Of a stretch of 50,479 nt of DNA, positions 33,817-42,673 are shown one piece after another. The DNA is from Acidobacteriota bacterium (lineage in GTDB: Bacteria > Acidobacteriota > UBA4820 > DSQY01). The notes beneath the pieces were generated by a model. The model worked only from the letters and a program-made list of their open reading frames with translations, did not search any database and had not been told where the DNA came from. The first letter of the stretch is position 1. The number at the start of each line of letters is the position of its first letter. The stretch covers positions 1 through 50,479 of the forward strand of contig JAJYLT010000027.1 in NCBI GenBank assembly GCA_021787565.1. The letters run 5' to 3'. Made by a program: the position numbers and the translations under genes.

Positions 33817-34751
33817 GGGCTCTCGTGATGGGGTATCACACCATGGGCTGCCTCGGGTTCGACGCGCTCCTCCGCCACGGCTTCACCATCCCGGCGGTCT
33901 TCACCCACGAGGACGACCCCAAGGAGGAGATCTGGTGGGAGTCGCTGGCCGAGAGGGCTGCCGCCCGCGGCATCCCCGTCCACACCCCCACGAACCCCAA
34001 GGATCCGGTCTTCGCCGAGTTGGTGAGAAGCTACCGGCCGGACTTCCTCTTCTCCTTCTACTATCGCTACATGATTCCCCAGGCGGTCCTCGACCTGGCC
34101 CCCCGCGGCGCGCTCAACCTCCACGGCTCCCTCCTGCCCCGCTACCGGGGACGCGCCCCCGTCAACTGGGTCCTGGTGAACGGGGAGAGGGAAACCGGCG
34201 TGAGCCTCCACACCATGGTGGCCAAGCCCGACGCGGGAGGGCTCGTGGATCAGGAACCGGTGCCCGTCGCCTTCGAAGACACCGCCTTCACCCTCTTCCG
34301 CAAACTTGAAGCCGCCGCGACGAAGCTGCTGGACCGGAGCCTGCCGCTGCTCCTGGAGAACCGGGCCCCGTCCCGTCCCCTCGATCTGACCGCGGGCACC
34401 TACTTCGGCGGGCGAAAGCCGCAAGACGGCCGCATCGATTGGACTTGGGACGCCGCGAGAATCTACGACCTGATTCGCGCGGTGACCCACCCCTACCCGG
34501 GAGCCTTCACCGAATGGGGAGGAGGTCCGCTCTACATCTGGTGGGCCTTGCCGGTAGAGGGGCCGTGCGCCGAACCCGGCTCCGTCACGGCTGTGACTCG
34601 GGACGGAATCGTCGTCGCCTGCGGCAGGGGGGCCTTGCGTCTCATCACGATCCAGAAGGGGCGCGATCCCGAGCTGCCCGCGTGCGCCCTGGCCCGGCTG
34701 GAAGGAATAGAAGAGGGGACCCGGTTGGGCCCGACAGGAGATCAGAGATGA
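33813..34751 (+). CDS. arnA: UDP-L-Ara4N formyltransferase (ArnA N-terminal half, separate)
   Basis: The 312-residue protein corresponds to the N-terminal domain of E. coli Arn[22 protein letters not shown] contains Asn102 and His104, and [13 protein letters not shown] contains Asp140. These are the catalytic residues, and they fall at the same numbers as in E. coli ArnA. A C-terminal OB-like domain follows ([27 protein letters not shown]). It N-formylates UDP-L-Ara4N with 10-formyl-tetrahydrofolate. In enterobacteria this domain is fused to the decarboxylase; here the chain stops after about 312 residues. The decarboxylase is the next gene, sharing a four-base ATGA overlap. Confidence 0.94.
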   Translation: MRALVMGYHTMGCLGFDALLRHGFTIPAVFTHEDDPKEEIWWESLAERAAARGIPVHTPTNPKDPVFAELVRSYRPDFLFSFYYRYMIPQAVLDLAPRGALNLHGSLLPRYRGRAPVNWVLVNGERETGVSLHTMVAKPDAGGLVDQEPVPVAFEDTAFTLFRKLEAAATKLLDRSLPLLLENRAPSRPLDLTAGTYFGGRKPQDGRIDWTWDAARIYDLIRAVTHPYPGAFTEWGGGPLYIWWALPVEGPCAEPGSVTAVTRDGIVVACGRGALRLITIQKGRDPELPACALARLEGIEEGTRLGPTGDQR

Positions 34752-35779
34752 AGATCCTCATCCTCGGCGTCAACGGTTTCATCGGCAACGCGCTCACCCG
34801 GAGAATCCTGACCACCACCGACTGGGAGGTCTACGGCATGGACCTCTCGGCCAACAAGCTCGAACACTCGCTCGGCCATCCCCGGTTCCACTTCCTGGAA
34901 GGGGACATCACCATCAACAAGGAGTGGATCGAGTACCACGTGAAGAAGTGCGACGTCGTCCTGCCGCTCGTGGCCATCGCCACGCCGGCGACCTACGTGA
35001 AGTCGCCGCTGCGGGTCTTCGAGCTGGATTTCGAGGAGAACCTGCGCGTCATCCGCCAGTGCGTGAAGTACGGCAAGCGCGTCGTTTTTCCCTCCACTTC
35101 CGAGGTCTACGGCATGTGCCCCGACGCCGAATTCATCGAGGACGAAAGCCCTCTGGTGCTGGGCCCCATCAACAAACCCCGGTGGATCTACTCCTGCTGC
35201 AAACAGCTCATGGACCGCGTCATCGCCGCCTACGGCCAGCAGGAGGGCCTCCAGTACACCTGCTTCCGCCCCTTCAACTGGATCGGCCCCAAGCTGGACG
35301 ACATCGACGCCGCCAAGGAGGGCTCCTCGCGCGTGCTCACGCAGTTCATCGTGAACCTCTGCCAGGGCGAGCCCATCCGCCTCGTGGACGGGGGCGGGCA
35401 GAAGCGGTGTTTCACCTGGGTGGAGGACGGCATCGACGGCCTCATGAAGGTCATCGAGAACCGGGACGGCGTCTGCGACGGAGAGATCTTCAACCTGGGC
35501 AACCCCGCCAACGAGTGCTCGGTGAAGGAGCTTGCGGAGAAGCTCGCCGTCCTCTTCGCCGCCCGAAAGGGGCGCGTGCCGCGCTACTCCCCGCCCCGCA
35601 TCGAAGGGGTGGATGCAAGCAGTTACTACGGCAAGGGCTACCAGGACATCCTCACGCGCAAGCCCTCCATCGCCAAGGCCTGGGGCATTCTGGGCTGGAA
35701 CCCCGCGACGACTCTCGATCAGGCCCTGGAATGGACCCTCGACGCCTTCCTCGAAGAATGGGTCAAGGCGGAGGGATGA
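34748..35779 (+). CDS. arnA: UDP-glucuronate decarboxylase (ArnA C-terminal half, separate)
   Basis: The 343-residue protein matches the dehydrogenase/decarboxylase half of Arn[21 protein letters not shown] binds [39 protein letters not shown] is characteristic of Arn[13 protein letters not shown] and [20 protein letters not shown] give the Ser/Thr-Tyr-Lys catalytic set. [17 protein letters not shown] and [18 protein letters not shown] follow. It oxidises UDP-glucuronate and removes CO2 to form UDP-4-keto-pentose, the ArnB substrate. It overlaps the formyltransferase gene by four bases. The two halves of ArnA are thus separate proteins here, which may or may not assemble. Confidence 0.94.
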   Translation: MKILILGVNGFIGNALTRRILTTTDWEVYGMDLSANKLEHSLGHPRFHFLEGDITINKEWIEYHVKKCDVVLPLVAIATPATYVKSPLRVFELDFEENLRVIRQCVKYGKRVVFPSTSEVYGMCPDAEFIEDESPLVLGPINKPRWIYSCCKQLMDRVIAAYGQQEGLQYTCFRPFNWIGPKLDDIDAAKEGSSRVLTQFIVNLCQGEPIRLVDGGGQKRCFTWVEDGIDGLMKVIENRDGVCDGEIFNLGNPANECSVKELAEKLAVLFAARKGRVPRYSPPRIEGVDASSYYGKGYQDILTRKPSIAKAWGILGWNPATTLDQALEWTLDAFLEEWVKAEG

Positions 35780-35810
35780 GAAGGGGCCTTCCCGGCGGCG
35801 GGAGCCTCTC

Positions 35811-36725
35811 GTGAGCGCCGCCCTCCAGCCCCTGGGCATCCGGGTGGACGTGGACACCCACGAGGGAATGCGCGACGGCGTGCCCCGCCTGCTGGAGATC
35901 TTCGACCGGGCCGGTGTGCGGGCGACCTTCTACTTTGCCATGGGGCCCGACCGCTCCGGGCGCGCCATCTTCCAGGCCCTGCGCCCCGGCTTTCTCGCCA
36001 AGATGCGCAGGACCGGCGCGGCCCGCGTCTACGGCTGGCGCACCGTCCTCTCCGGGACCCTGCTCCCCTCTCGGCCCGTAGCCACGGCCTTCCCCGAGAT
36101 CGCCCGGCGGGCGAAGGCTGAGGGCCATGAGACGGGGGTCCACGCCTGGGATCACCGCTCCTGGCAGGACCGCCTGCTCCGCTTCTCCGACCGGCGCGTC
36201 GAGGATGAGCTGTTGCGCGGGCGCGCGGCCTACCGTGAGATCTTCGGCGAACAGCCGTCCACTTTTGCCGCCCCCGCATGGTTCACGGATGAGAGGGCCC
36301 TCCTCGTGCAGGAGACCTTCGGGCTCTCCTTCGCCAGCGACTGCCGGGGCACCGAACCCTTCCTGCCGGTTGTCCGAGGCAAGAGCCTCGCGACGCCCCA
36401 GGTCCCATCCACCCTGCCCACGCTCGACGAGGCGCTGGGGGCGACCCATGAGAACGCCGGAGCCTTCTTTCGATCCATGGCGGAGGAAGCGGCCCGGGGC
36501 GGTTGGCCGGTCCTCACGGTGCACGCGGAACTGGAGGGGGGGCCCTACGCGCCCCAGTTCGAGGAATTCCTGGGCGGCTGCAGGACGCGCGGGCTGGCCC
36601 CGGTCGCCTTGGGAGAGCTCCTCGCCCTGAGAAGGGCCCGGGGCACTTCCCTGCCCGCCGGGCGCCTGGAACTGCGCCCCGTGACCGGCCGCCACGGCCG
36701 CCTGGCCACGCAGGCGCCGACCTGA
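35811..36725 (+). CDS. arnD: 4-deoxy-4-formamido-L-arabinose-phosphoundecaprenol deformylase
   Basis: The 304-residue protein is an ArnD-type polysaccharide-deacetylase-fold (NodB) enzyme. GIRVDVDTHEGMRDGVPRLLEIFDRAGVRATFYFAMGPDRSGRAIF is the N-terminal signature with the first metal-binding Asp residues. GHETGVHAWDHRSWQDRL supplies the histidines (HxxxH type). TFAAPAWFTDERALLVQETFGLSFASDCRG and WPVLTVHAELEGG follow. It removes the formyl group from undecaprenyl-phosphate-formyl-L-Ara4N before transfer to lipid A. The start is a GTG at 35811 with GGGAG upstream, 31 bases after the preceding stop. It ends the operon. No arnE/arnF flippase gene follows. Confidence 0.92.
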   Translation: MSAALQPLGIRVDVDTHEGMRDGVPRLLEIFDRAGVRATFYFAMGPDRSGRAIFQALRPGFLAKMRRTGAARVYGWRTVLSGTLLPSRPVATAFPEIARRAKAEGHETGVHAWDHRSWQDRLLRFSDRRVEDELLRGRAAYREIFGEQPSTFAAPAWFTDERALLVQETFGLSFASDCRGTEPFLPVVRGKSLATPQVPSTLPTLDEALGATHENAGAFFRSMAEEAARGGWPVLTVHAELEGGPYAPQFEEFLGGCRTRGLAPVALGELLALRRARGTSLPAGRLELRPVTGRHGRLATQAPT

Positions 36726-36865
36726 TCCCTCCCGCCCGCCGTCCTCCGCGTCACCCGTCTGATTCGCGCGCCGATGACAGGGATGAGGCGGTCGGGCCAA
36801 TGATGACGGTCGCCCCCGATCCCGGCCCGTCCCTGCGTGGCCCCGGCTCGGCGAAACCAGCGCTT

Positions 36866-36901
36866 GGTGCGCGGTGGCGGCCGGCGCCGCAGCGACGCAC
36901 C
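36866..36901. terminator. GC-rich hairpin between convergent arn and Omp85 genes
   Basis: GGTGCG at 36866 pairs with CGCACC ending at 36901 around an inner GC-rich stem (GGCG/CGCC). It lies between convergent genes and could end both transcripts, but it has no T tract. Confidence 0.35.
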
Positions 36902-36909
36902 CGAAGGCG

Positions 36910-38568
36910 CTAGAAGCGGATCACCGTGCCCGCCACGATCTCATAACCCTTCGTCAGCGGTGTCTTGACGAGGGGCACGGCGACGGTGAGTTCGAGGACC
37001 TGGGCGGTGCGGGCCTTGAGGTTCCCGAAGCGGAGCCCCGCGCCCACGTCCGAATAGGTCTTACCCCAGCCCGAGGCCCCGAAGGCGCGGATGGCCCCCG
37101 CGTCTACGTACCCCACGAAACCGACGCGTGCGAGTCCCCAGAGGCTCCACGGGGTGATGACCCGGTCCTCGAAGGAGAGGATCCACCTCCGGTCCCCGGC
37201 GAGGAAGTGGTTGGGGTAGCCCCGCATGCCGTCGATACCACCGAGGTAGAGCCAGCTTTCTGGGTCGGGCCTCTGCCCCCAGTCGACACGCAGATCCCCG
37301 GCCAGGGTTTGATAGGGAAAGCCCTGGTTGTACCAAGTGGTCTCCTGGGTCAGGAAGAGGTTCCGCCAGAGCCCGGACTCGCGCCGTCCGGCGAGCGAGG
37401 CCTGCTCCAGCAGGAGGTTCTCCTCGTCGGGGGTCCAGCCCTTGGTGGCCGCGAGGCTGAAGAAGGGGCCGGTGCCCTCGCTGCCGAAGGATCGGCTGTA
37501 GTAGCCGAGCGCCGCCTGCACGTCCCAGCCCAGGTTGTAGTTCTCTCCCCGGCCGATGGTGGCCATGTCGCTGAAATCCCGGTATCGGTCCTGGAACCAC
37601 TCCCAGGTGACCTCCGGTCCCCGCAGCCTCCGATCGGCGACGTCGAGGGGAGGGAGATAGCCGGGCCGGTAGGTGGCGAAGTCGTAGTAGCGGTTCTGCT
37701 GCGAGACGAGGCCCAGTCCGATGCGGTAGGCGGTGAAGCCCTCCACGCGGTAGGCCCAGGCCGCCGTGGCGGTGACGCTCCGGTCCAGGTTCCGCATGGC
37801 GTAGACCGAGTGGGTGAGGTTGTAGAGGGTCAGCGTCTCCAGGGCGTCCGTGGCCCTCACCTGGAACGAGAAGGGCGTGTCCACGGTATAGAAGGGGTAG
37901 GCTACCTCGAAGAGGCGGGCGCGTCCGTCCGAGAGCTGCTGGTAGTTGGCGCTCAGCGTCCAGAGGCTGCCGAAGAGCTGGGGGTCGTAGTAGGCGAACT
38001 CGTTGATGCTGCGCTCGAAGGTGCGCTGGTGGCTGATGAGGAGACCCTTCCCGAGGCCCAGGAAGTTCCGTTCGTGGATCCGGAAGGTATATTTGTTCTG
38101 TCCTCCCACGTGGCCGTAGTTCACATCGAGGCCCAGGGTCCAGGCGTCCTTGAAGACCACCAGGACCCAGACCTTCCCCCCCTCCACGCGCTCCGGGAGG
38201 ATCGTGGCGTCCCGCGCGATGTCCAGGGAATTTCTCAGGGCCCGCTCGGAATCGATGATCTTGGATGCGTCCACGCGGTCGCCCACCTTGAACTGGAGTT
38301 CGCGGCGAACCACGTGCTCCCGCGTGGTGATGTGGATGAAGTCGGCGGCGCGAGCAAACCAGTAGCGCGATTCCGGCTCGGTCGGATCGAAGACGTTGAT
38401 GATCCGGATGTCGATGCCCGCGATCACCGCTCCCTTGGCCTGCAACTCCTCCCAGACGGCCTTTCCTGGATCCGGCGCCTCAGCCGCCCACGGGGAGGCG
38501 AAGGGCCACAGGCACGCGAGCGCGGCCGCCACCGCCAGGACGCGGAGGGGAACCTCCTTACGGTCCAT
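36910..38568 (-). CDS. Omp85 (BamA/TamA-like) outer membrane protein with one POTRA domain
   Basis: The 552-residue protein has a signal peptide (VLAVAAALACLWPFASPWAAEA) and one POTRA-like domain. That domain runs from about residue 45 to 150 (AGIDIRIINVFDPTEP, VVRRELQFKVGDRVDASKIIDSERALRNS, VWVLVVFKDAWTL). A 16-strand-type barrel follows. GIDGMRGYPNHFLAGDRRW is the conserved VRGY/RGF element of the Omp85 barrel, and the chain ends in the outer-membrane signal IRF. Omp85 proteins insert or secrete other proteins across the outer membrane. With one POTRA it is not the main BamA. Its ATG overlaps the end of the upstream epimerase gene by 11 bases, so it is translated as part of that operon. Confidence 0.85.
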   Translation of the reverse strand: MDRKEVPLRVLAVAAALACLWPFASPWAAEAPDPGKAVWEELQAKGAVIAGIDIRIINVFDPTEPESRYWFARAADFIHITTREHVVRRELQFKVGDRVDASKIIDSERALRNSLDIARDATILPERVEGGKVWVLVVFKDAWTLGLDVNYGHVGGQNKYTFRIHERNFLGLGKGLLISHQRTFERSINEFAYYDPQLFGSLWTLSANYQQLSDGRARLFEVAYPFYTVDTPFSFQVRATDALETLTLYNLTHSVYAMRNLDRSVTATAAWAYRVEGFTAYRIGLGLVSQQNRYYDFATYRPGYLPPLDVADRRLRGPEVTWEWFQDRYRDFSDMATIGRGENYNLGWDVQAALGYYSRSFGSEGTGPFFSLAATKGWTPDEENLLLEQASLAGRRESGLWRNLFLTQETTWYNQGFPYQTLAGDLRVDWGQRPDPESWLYLGGIDGMRGYPNHFLAGDRRWILSFEDRVITPWSLWGLARVGFVGYVDAGAIRAFGASGWGKTYSDVGAGLRFGNLKARTAQVLELTVAVPLVKTPLTKGYEIVAGTVIRF

Positions 38569-39718
38569 GCTGCATACCCCTTCCCAGCGGACATCGCCCC
38601 AGCTCCGCGCGCAACGCCCCCTCCAGGGTCGGATGGAGATGAGAGAACCCGCTCTCCGCCAACCGGCGCGGCAGGACCCGGGCGCTCTCCAGGAGCAGCG
38701 CCCGGCCCATCTCTCCGAAGAGCAGGCGGACCCCCGCCGCGGGCAGCGGGAGGAGGGCCGGCCTGTGCAGCAGCCGGGCCAAGGTGTGCGTGAACTCCCG
38801 GTTGGTCACGGGCGCGGGCGCCACGACGTTCACGGGCCCTGACAGACTCTCCGTGAAGAGCGCGTACTGGATCGCCCCGAGCAGATCCTCGAGGGCGATC
38901 CAGCTCATGCCCTGGCTCCCGCTGCCCACTACGCCCCCCAATCCCAGCCGGAAGGGGGTCAGCATGCGGGCGAGGGCCCCTCCCCTCGCGGAGAGGACCA
39001 CGCCGATACGGAGGTGCACGACCCGGATGCCAGCCGATCGCGCGGGATCGGCGGCCGCCTCCCAGGCCTCGCAGACTTCGGGGAGAAATCCGTTGCCCCT
39101 CTGGGCGCTCTCGTCCACCTCGCGGTCGCCCGTGTCTCCGTAAAAGCCGATGGCGGAGGCGCAGACCAGCACGCGCGGCGGCCGCTTCAAGGAGGCCAGG
39201 GACGTGGCCATCAGGCGGGTTCCTTCAACCCGGCTCTCGCGGATGAGGGTCTTGGCCGCGGGGCTCCAGCGTCCCTCGGCGATGCTGCGCCCGGCCAGAT
39301 GCACCACCGCATCCACGCCCTCCAGGGCCGCAAGGTCCACGCACCCGGAGGCGGGATCCCACGCGATCTCCTGATGGGACACGGCTGCCCGGCGCACCAG
39401 ACGCTGAACGCGGTGGCCGCCGGCGGAGAGGAAGGCCGCCAGGGCCGAGCCGACGAGGCCCGTAGCGCCCGTGACGGCCACCCGCTGCGGCCCAAACCGG
39501 GCGAAGGCGGCGTGCCGGGCGAGGTCGTCCCGCGTCCTTTGGTGCCGGACGGCGAAGCGGAGCCGACTCCCCTCGGCCAGCCCCGCCCGATCCTCCTCCA
39601 CGCGCACCGACTCCCATGGGGGAACGAGCCGCTCGAACGCACCCGGGCGCAGATGCCAGGCGAACAGGGCCTCCGGGGAGATTCCCGCGATGTGGCTGCG
39701 GTAGGTGAATTCGGCCAT
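38558..39718 (-). CDS. TIGR01777 epimerase-like protein with shortened SRPBCC domain
   Basis: The 386-residue protein has a C-terminal TIGR01777 (SDR39U1) Rossmann domain. It shows RVAVTGATGLVGSALAAFLSAGGHRVQRLVRR, DAVVHLAGRSIAEGRW, RVLVCASAIGFYGDTGDREVDE and GSGSQGMSWIALEDLLGAIQ. Fused forms of this family carry a complete SRPBCC lipid-binding domain of about 140 residues in front. Here only its start is present (FTYRSHIAGISPEALFAWHLRPGAFERLVPPWESVRV, to about residue 53), followed at once by its end (RHQRTRDDLARHAAF). About 80-90 residues seem to be missing in frame. It lies 25 bases after the helicase-nuclease gene. Function is unknown; a nucleotide-sugar or lipid-linked substrate is possible. 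Confidence 0.88.
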   Translation of the reverse strand: MAEFTYRSHIAGISPEALFAWHLRPGAFERLVPPWESVRVEEDRAGLAEGSRLRFAVRHQRTRDDLARHAAFARFGPQRVAVTGATGLVGSALAAFLSAGGHRVQRLVRRAAVSHQEIAWDPASGCVDLAALEGVDAVVHLAGRSIAEGRWSPAAKTLIRESRVEGTRLMATSLASLKRPPRVLVCASAIGFYGDTGDREVDESAQRGNGFLPEVCEAWEAAADPARSAGIRVVHLRIGVVLSARGGALARMLTPFRLGLGGVVGSGSQGMSWIALEDLLGAIQYALFTESLSGPVNVVAPAPVTNREFTHTLARLLHRPALLPLPAAGVRLLFGEMGRALLLESARVLPRRLAESGFSHLHPTLEGALRAELGRCPLGRGMQHGP

Positions 39719-39743
39719 GCTCAGCCCTTTCCCGGAGCCGCCT

Positions 39744-42629
39744 TCAGGACTGCCCCCATCCCCCGATGCTCACCCTCAACAGCTCCCCCATCTTGCCCCG
39801 GAAAAGGAGATAGCCGTCCTCCAGCCCTTTGCGGTACAGCATGCCGGTCAGTTCCACGTCCCGCTTGCAGTACTGCTCGATGAGGTCGAAGCGCCCCTCC
39901 CTGTACCACTGGACCGACTGGACGCCGTCGGACGACTTGGACTCGCCGAAATTGGACTCGGCCAGGCTCGCCAGGGAGAGCCGGAAACCCAACCTGCCCT
40001 TCAGCACCTCCAGGAGGTCCAGCGTCCGGACCTGGCGCAGGTCCCGCGAGGTGTAAGGCCGGACCACCTCGAGGTCAAACCGGTTGATGTTGAACCCGAT
40101 CACCAGCGGCGACGCCAACAGATCCTCGACCAGCTCTCCGGCTTCCTCCTCAAAATAGGTCCGCCAGGCGTCCCGGTCCAGGTCCCAGGTCACCGCCAGG
40201 GCCAGCCCCAGGGCCCGGATGTTGCCCCAACCGCCCACCTCGGCGGCCAGCCTCTGGGTCTCCACGTCCCAGACGAGCCGGCCAGGGGCGATCCGGCGTT
40301 TCTGGGACCGATGGCTAGGGTGCTCCGCGGGCGCCTCCGCGGGAGGCTGGACCGGGGAGGGCGCGTCCAAGGGAAGCCTCCCCTCGAGAACGTCCGCGAT
40401 GACGAGGGCCGCCGCCTTGTCGAGGGGCTTGTTGCCGTTGCCGCACTTGGGGGACTGGATGCACGCCGGACAGCCCAGCTCGCAGGGGCAGTCCCGCACC
40501 ACACGCGCCGTGGCCTCCAGCAGGGACTCGAAGAGATCGTACCCCTTGCGGCAGAGCCCGGCCCCGCCGGGATAGCCGTCGTAGATGAAGACGGCCGGCC
40601 CTCCCACCTGCGGGTGGAGCGGGTAGCTGATCCCGCCCAGGTCCCAGCGGTCAGCCAGGGCCAGCAGGGGGAAGATGCCGATGAGGGCGTGTTCGAGGGC
40701 GTGAATGCCCCCCATGAGGTGCAGGCCCCGCCCGCTGAGGAGCCCGGCGATCCCCGGAGGGATCGAGATCCAGAGCCCCTCCGTCTCCAGGATCAGGGGA
40801 GGCGCCTCGAGGGGGGTCTCGGCGAAGGCCTCCCCCCCGGCCATCTTTCGTTTCACGAAGGAGTGCAGGATCTCGGTGACCTTCAGCCGGCCCAGGCTCA
40901 GCTGGTAGGGGCCGACGGACCGGGTTGCGGTCACTTCGATGATCTCCGTCTCCTTGTCGCTGTGCACCTCCGTGTAGTAATCGGTGTGCACGGCCTCCAC
41001 CACGACCTTCCTGTCCTTGGGGATCAGCGAGACGGCCCGGTAGGTCTGGCCCTGGTGGAGGTAGATGGCCCCCTCGTGGCACTCGCGGTAGACCCTGTGA
41101 CCGTCCACGTTGCCCACCGCCTTGCCGGAGGCGAGCTGGATGGTAAACCCTTCGCCGATGGTCCGCAGGTTCACCTCGCGGTGAGGATTACGGCGCAGGG
41201 AGTGCCAGTGGGTCCCGGCGGCGTCCAGCAGCAGTTCTCCGCTCTCATCCAGCGCCTCCAGGGCCTCCCGCTCCGCTCCGCCCGAGGGAATGGCCGCATC
41301 CTCCAGGGGAAGCTCCCGGGCCGCACAGAGCAGGTGCGAGGCCACGATGTGGGGATTCGCCGGGTCCAAGACCAGCTCCTCCATCCGCCGGTCCAGCAAC
41401 TGGTCGGGATGGGCCACGAAGTACTGGTCCAGGGCATCGGGCATGGCGATCAGGAAGATGTCCGCCTCCCTCTCGCCGCGCCCCACCCGGCCCATGCGCT
41501 GATGGAGGGAGATGAGCGAGCCCGGATACCCGACCAGGATGCACGCGTCGAGGCCTCCCACGTCGATGCCCGTTTCCATCGCGGACGTGCTCACCACGCC
41601 GAGCAGGGATCCGTCGAAGAAGGCCTGCTCTATCTTCCGCCTCTCGGAGGGAAGAAAGCCGGCCCTGTAAGAGGAAACGCTCTTGCGGTAGGCGGGATTC
41701 CTCTGGCAGAGCCACGAGTAGACCAGCTCCGTCACCCGGCGCGCCTTGGTGAAGGCAAGGGTTCGCGCCCCTTCGGCCAGCAGACGGTCCATCACCTCGC
41801 AGGCGAGCGTGTAGGGGCTGCCGCTGGCGTTCATCAGGAAAAGCCGCCGGCCCGGCCTGGGGGCCCCGCTCACCTCCGTCAGGGCCGCCTCCCGCCCCGT
41901 CAACCGGCGGTAGAAGTCCAGCGGAGAGGCCATGGTGGCCGAGGTGGCCACCCAGAGCGGACGAGCCCCTTCGTGGTCGAGGATCCTCTGGGTCCGCTTC
42001 AGGACGTGGTGGACGTGTGCGCCGAACACGCCGCGGTAGACGTGCGCCTCATCCAGCACCAGCGCGCTCAACCGGCGAAAGAAGGGCGTCCAGTTTTCGC
42101 AGTAGGCGAGAAAGGCGAGGTGCAGCATGTCGGGGTTGGTGAAGAGCACCGGTGGCGGGTCCTTCTGGAGCTTTCGGCGCTGGCCGGAGGGGGTGTCCCC
42201 GTCATAGATGGCCGCCGAGAAGCCCTCAAAGCCCAGGCGCCCGGCCAGCTCGTTCAATTTGATGCACTGGTCCTGGGCAAGCGCCTTATAGGGGTAGAGG
42301 AAGAGGGCCCTCGCAGAAGGGTCCTTCAGCCACGCATCCAGGGCCGCCACTTGGTAGATGAGGCTCTTGCCGCTGGCCGTGGGGGTGCACACCAGCAGGT
42401 CCCGGCCGGAGAGGAGGTGCTCAATGCCCTCCACCTGGTGAGAATAGAGACGGGCGAGGCCAACTCCCTCAAGGGCTCTTGCCAGGTCGGGATGGAGGCC
42501 CTCCGGCAGGGCCGCCCTTCGCCCCCCGGTAGCCGGCAGGTCGTAGCGGGCGCGGATGTTGGTGCCCAGATCTGGATCGTTCTGAGGGTCTGCAAGAAAA
42601 GCGTCTCTGGGGGCCCTCGCGCGTCGCAC
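39744..42629 (-). CDS. MrfA-type DEAH helicase fused to MrfB-type exonuclease
   Basis: The 961-residue protein joins two enzymes. Residues about 40-770 are an Hrq1/MrfA-type superfamily 2 helicase: LYSHQVEGIEHLL, Walker A TPTASGKS (Lys88), DEAH at 193, VATSATMASP, QRMGRVGRGER, then the C-terminal zinc cluster CPCELGCPACIQSPKCGNG (from Cys714). Residues about 780-940 are a DEDDy RNase H-like exonuclease: VWDVETQ (Asp788, Glu790), VIGFNINRFDLEVV and YCKRDVELT (Tyr920, Asp924). In Bacillus, MrfA and MrfB are separate proteins repairing mitomycin-type DNA lesions. I chose the GTG at 42629 with AAAGGA seven bases upstream; a GTG at 42656 is the alternative. It is the fourth gene of a leftward operon. 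Confidence 0.92.
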   Translation of the reverse strand: MRRARAPRDAFLADPQNDPDLGTNIRARYDLPATGGRRAALPEGLHPDLARALEGVGLARLYSHQVEGIEHLLSGRDLLVCTPTASGKSLIYQVAALDAWLKDPSARALFLYPYKALAQDQCIKLNELAGRLGFEGFSAAIYDGDTPSGQRRKLQKDPPPVLFTNPDMLHLAFLAYCENWTPFFRRLSALVLDEAHVYRGVFGAHVHHVLKRTQRILDHEGARPLWVATSATMASPLDFYRRLTGREAALTEVSGAPRPGRRLFLMNASGSPYTLACEVMDRLLAEGARTLAFTKARRVTELVYSWLCQRNPAYRKSVSSYRAGFLPSERRKIEQAFFDGSLLGVVSTSAMETGIDVGGLDACILVGYPGSLISLHQRMGRVGRGEREADIFLIAMPDALDQYFVAHPDQLLDRRMEELVLDPANPHIVASHLLCAARELPLEDAAIPSGGAEREALEALDESGELLLDAAGTHWHSLRRNPHREVNLRTIGEGFTIQLASGKAVGNVDGHRVYRECHEGAIYLHQGQTYRAVSLIPKDRKVVVEAVHTDYYTEVHSDKETEIIEVTATRSVGPYQLSLGRLKVTEILHSFVKRKMAGGEAFAETPLEAPPLILETEGLWISIPPGIAGLLSGRGLHLMGGIHALEHALIGIFPLLALADRWDLGGISYPLHPQVGGPAVFIYDGYPGGAGLCRKGYDLFESLLEATARVVRDCPCELGCPACIQSPKCGNGNKPLDKAAALVIADVLEGRLPLDAPSPVQPPAEAPAEHPSHRSQKRRIAPGRLVWDVETQRLAAEVGGWGNIRALGLALAVTWDLDRDAWRTYFEEEAGELVEDLLASPLVIGFNINRFDLEVVRPYTSRDLRQVRTLDLLEVLKGRLGFRLSLASLAESNFGESKSSDGVQSVQWYREGRFDLIEQYCKRDVELTGMLYRKGLEDGYLLFRGKMGELLRVSIGGWGQS

Positions 42630-42673
42630 GGTGGGATCCTTTGCCTGGAGACTCACGCCGCCCGCGGCGGGGG

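Noticed and set aside
34748-35779. Frameshift explanation for the split arnA
   Set aside because: The formyltransferase frame ends with its own stop, and the decarboxylase begins at an ATG in an ATGA overlap, as in its neighbours. Each half has normal domain length, so two genes is the simpler reading.
36874-38793. 639-codon plus-strand frame
   Set aside because: It is antisense to the Omp85 and epimerase genes and is Glu/Gly/Val/Pro-rich without domains.
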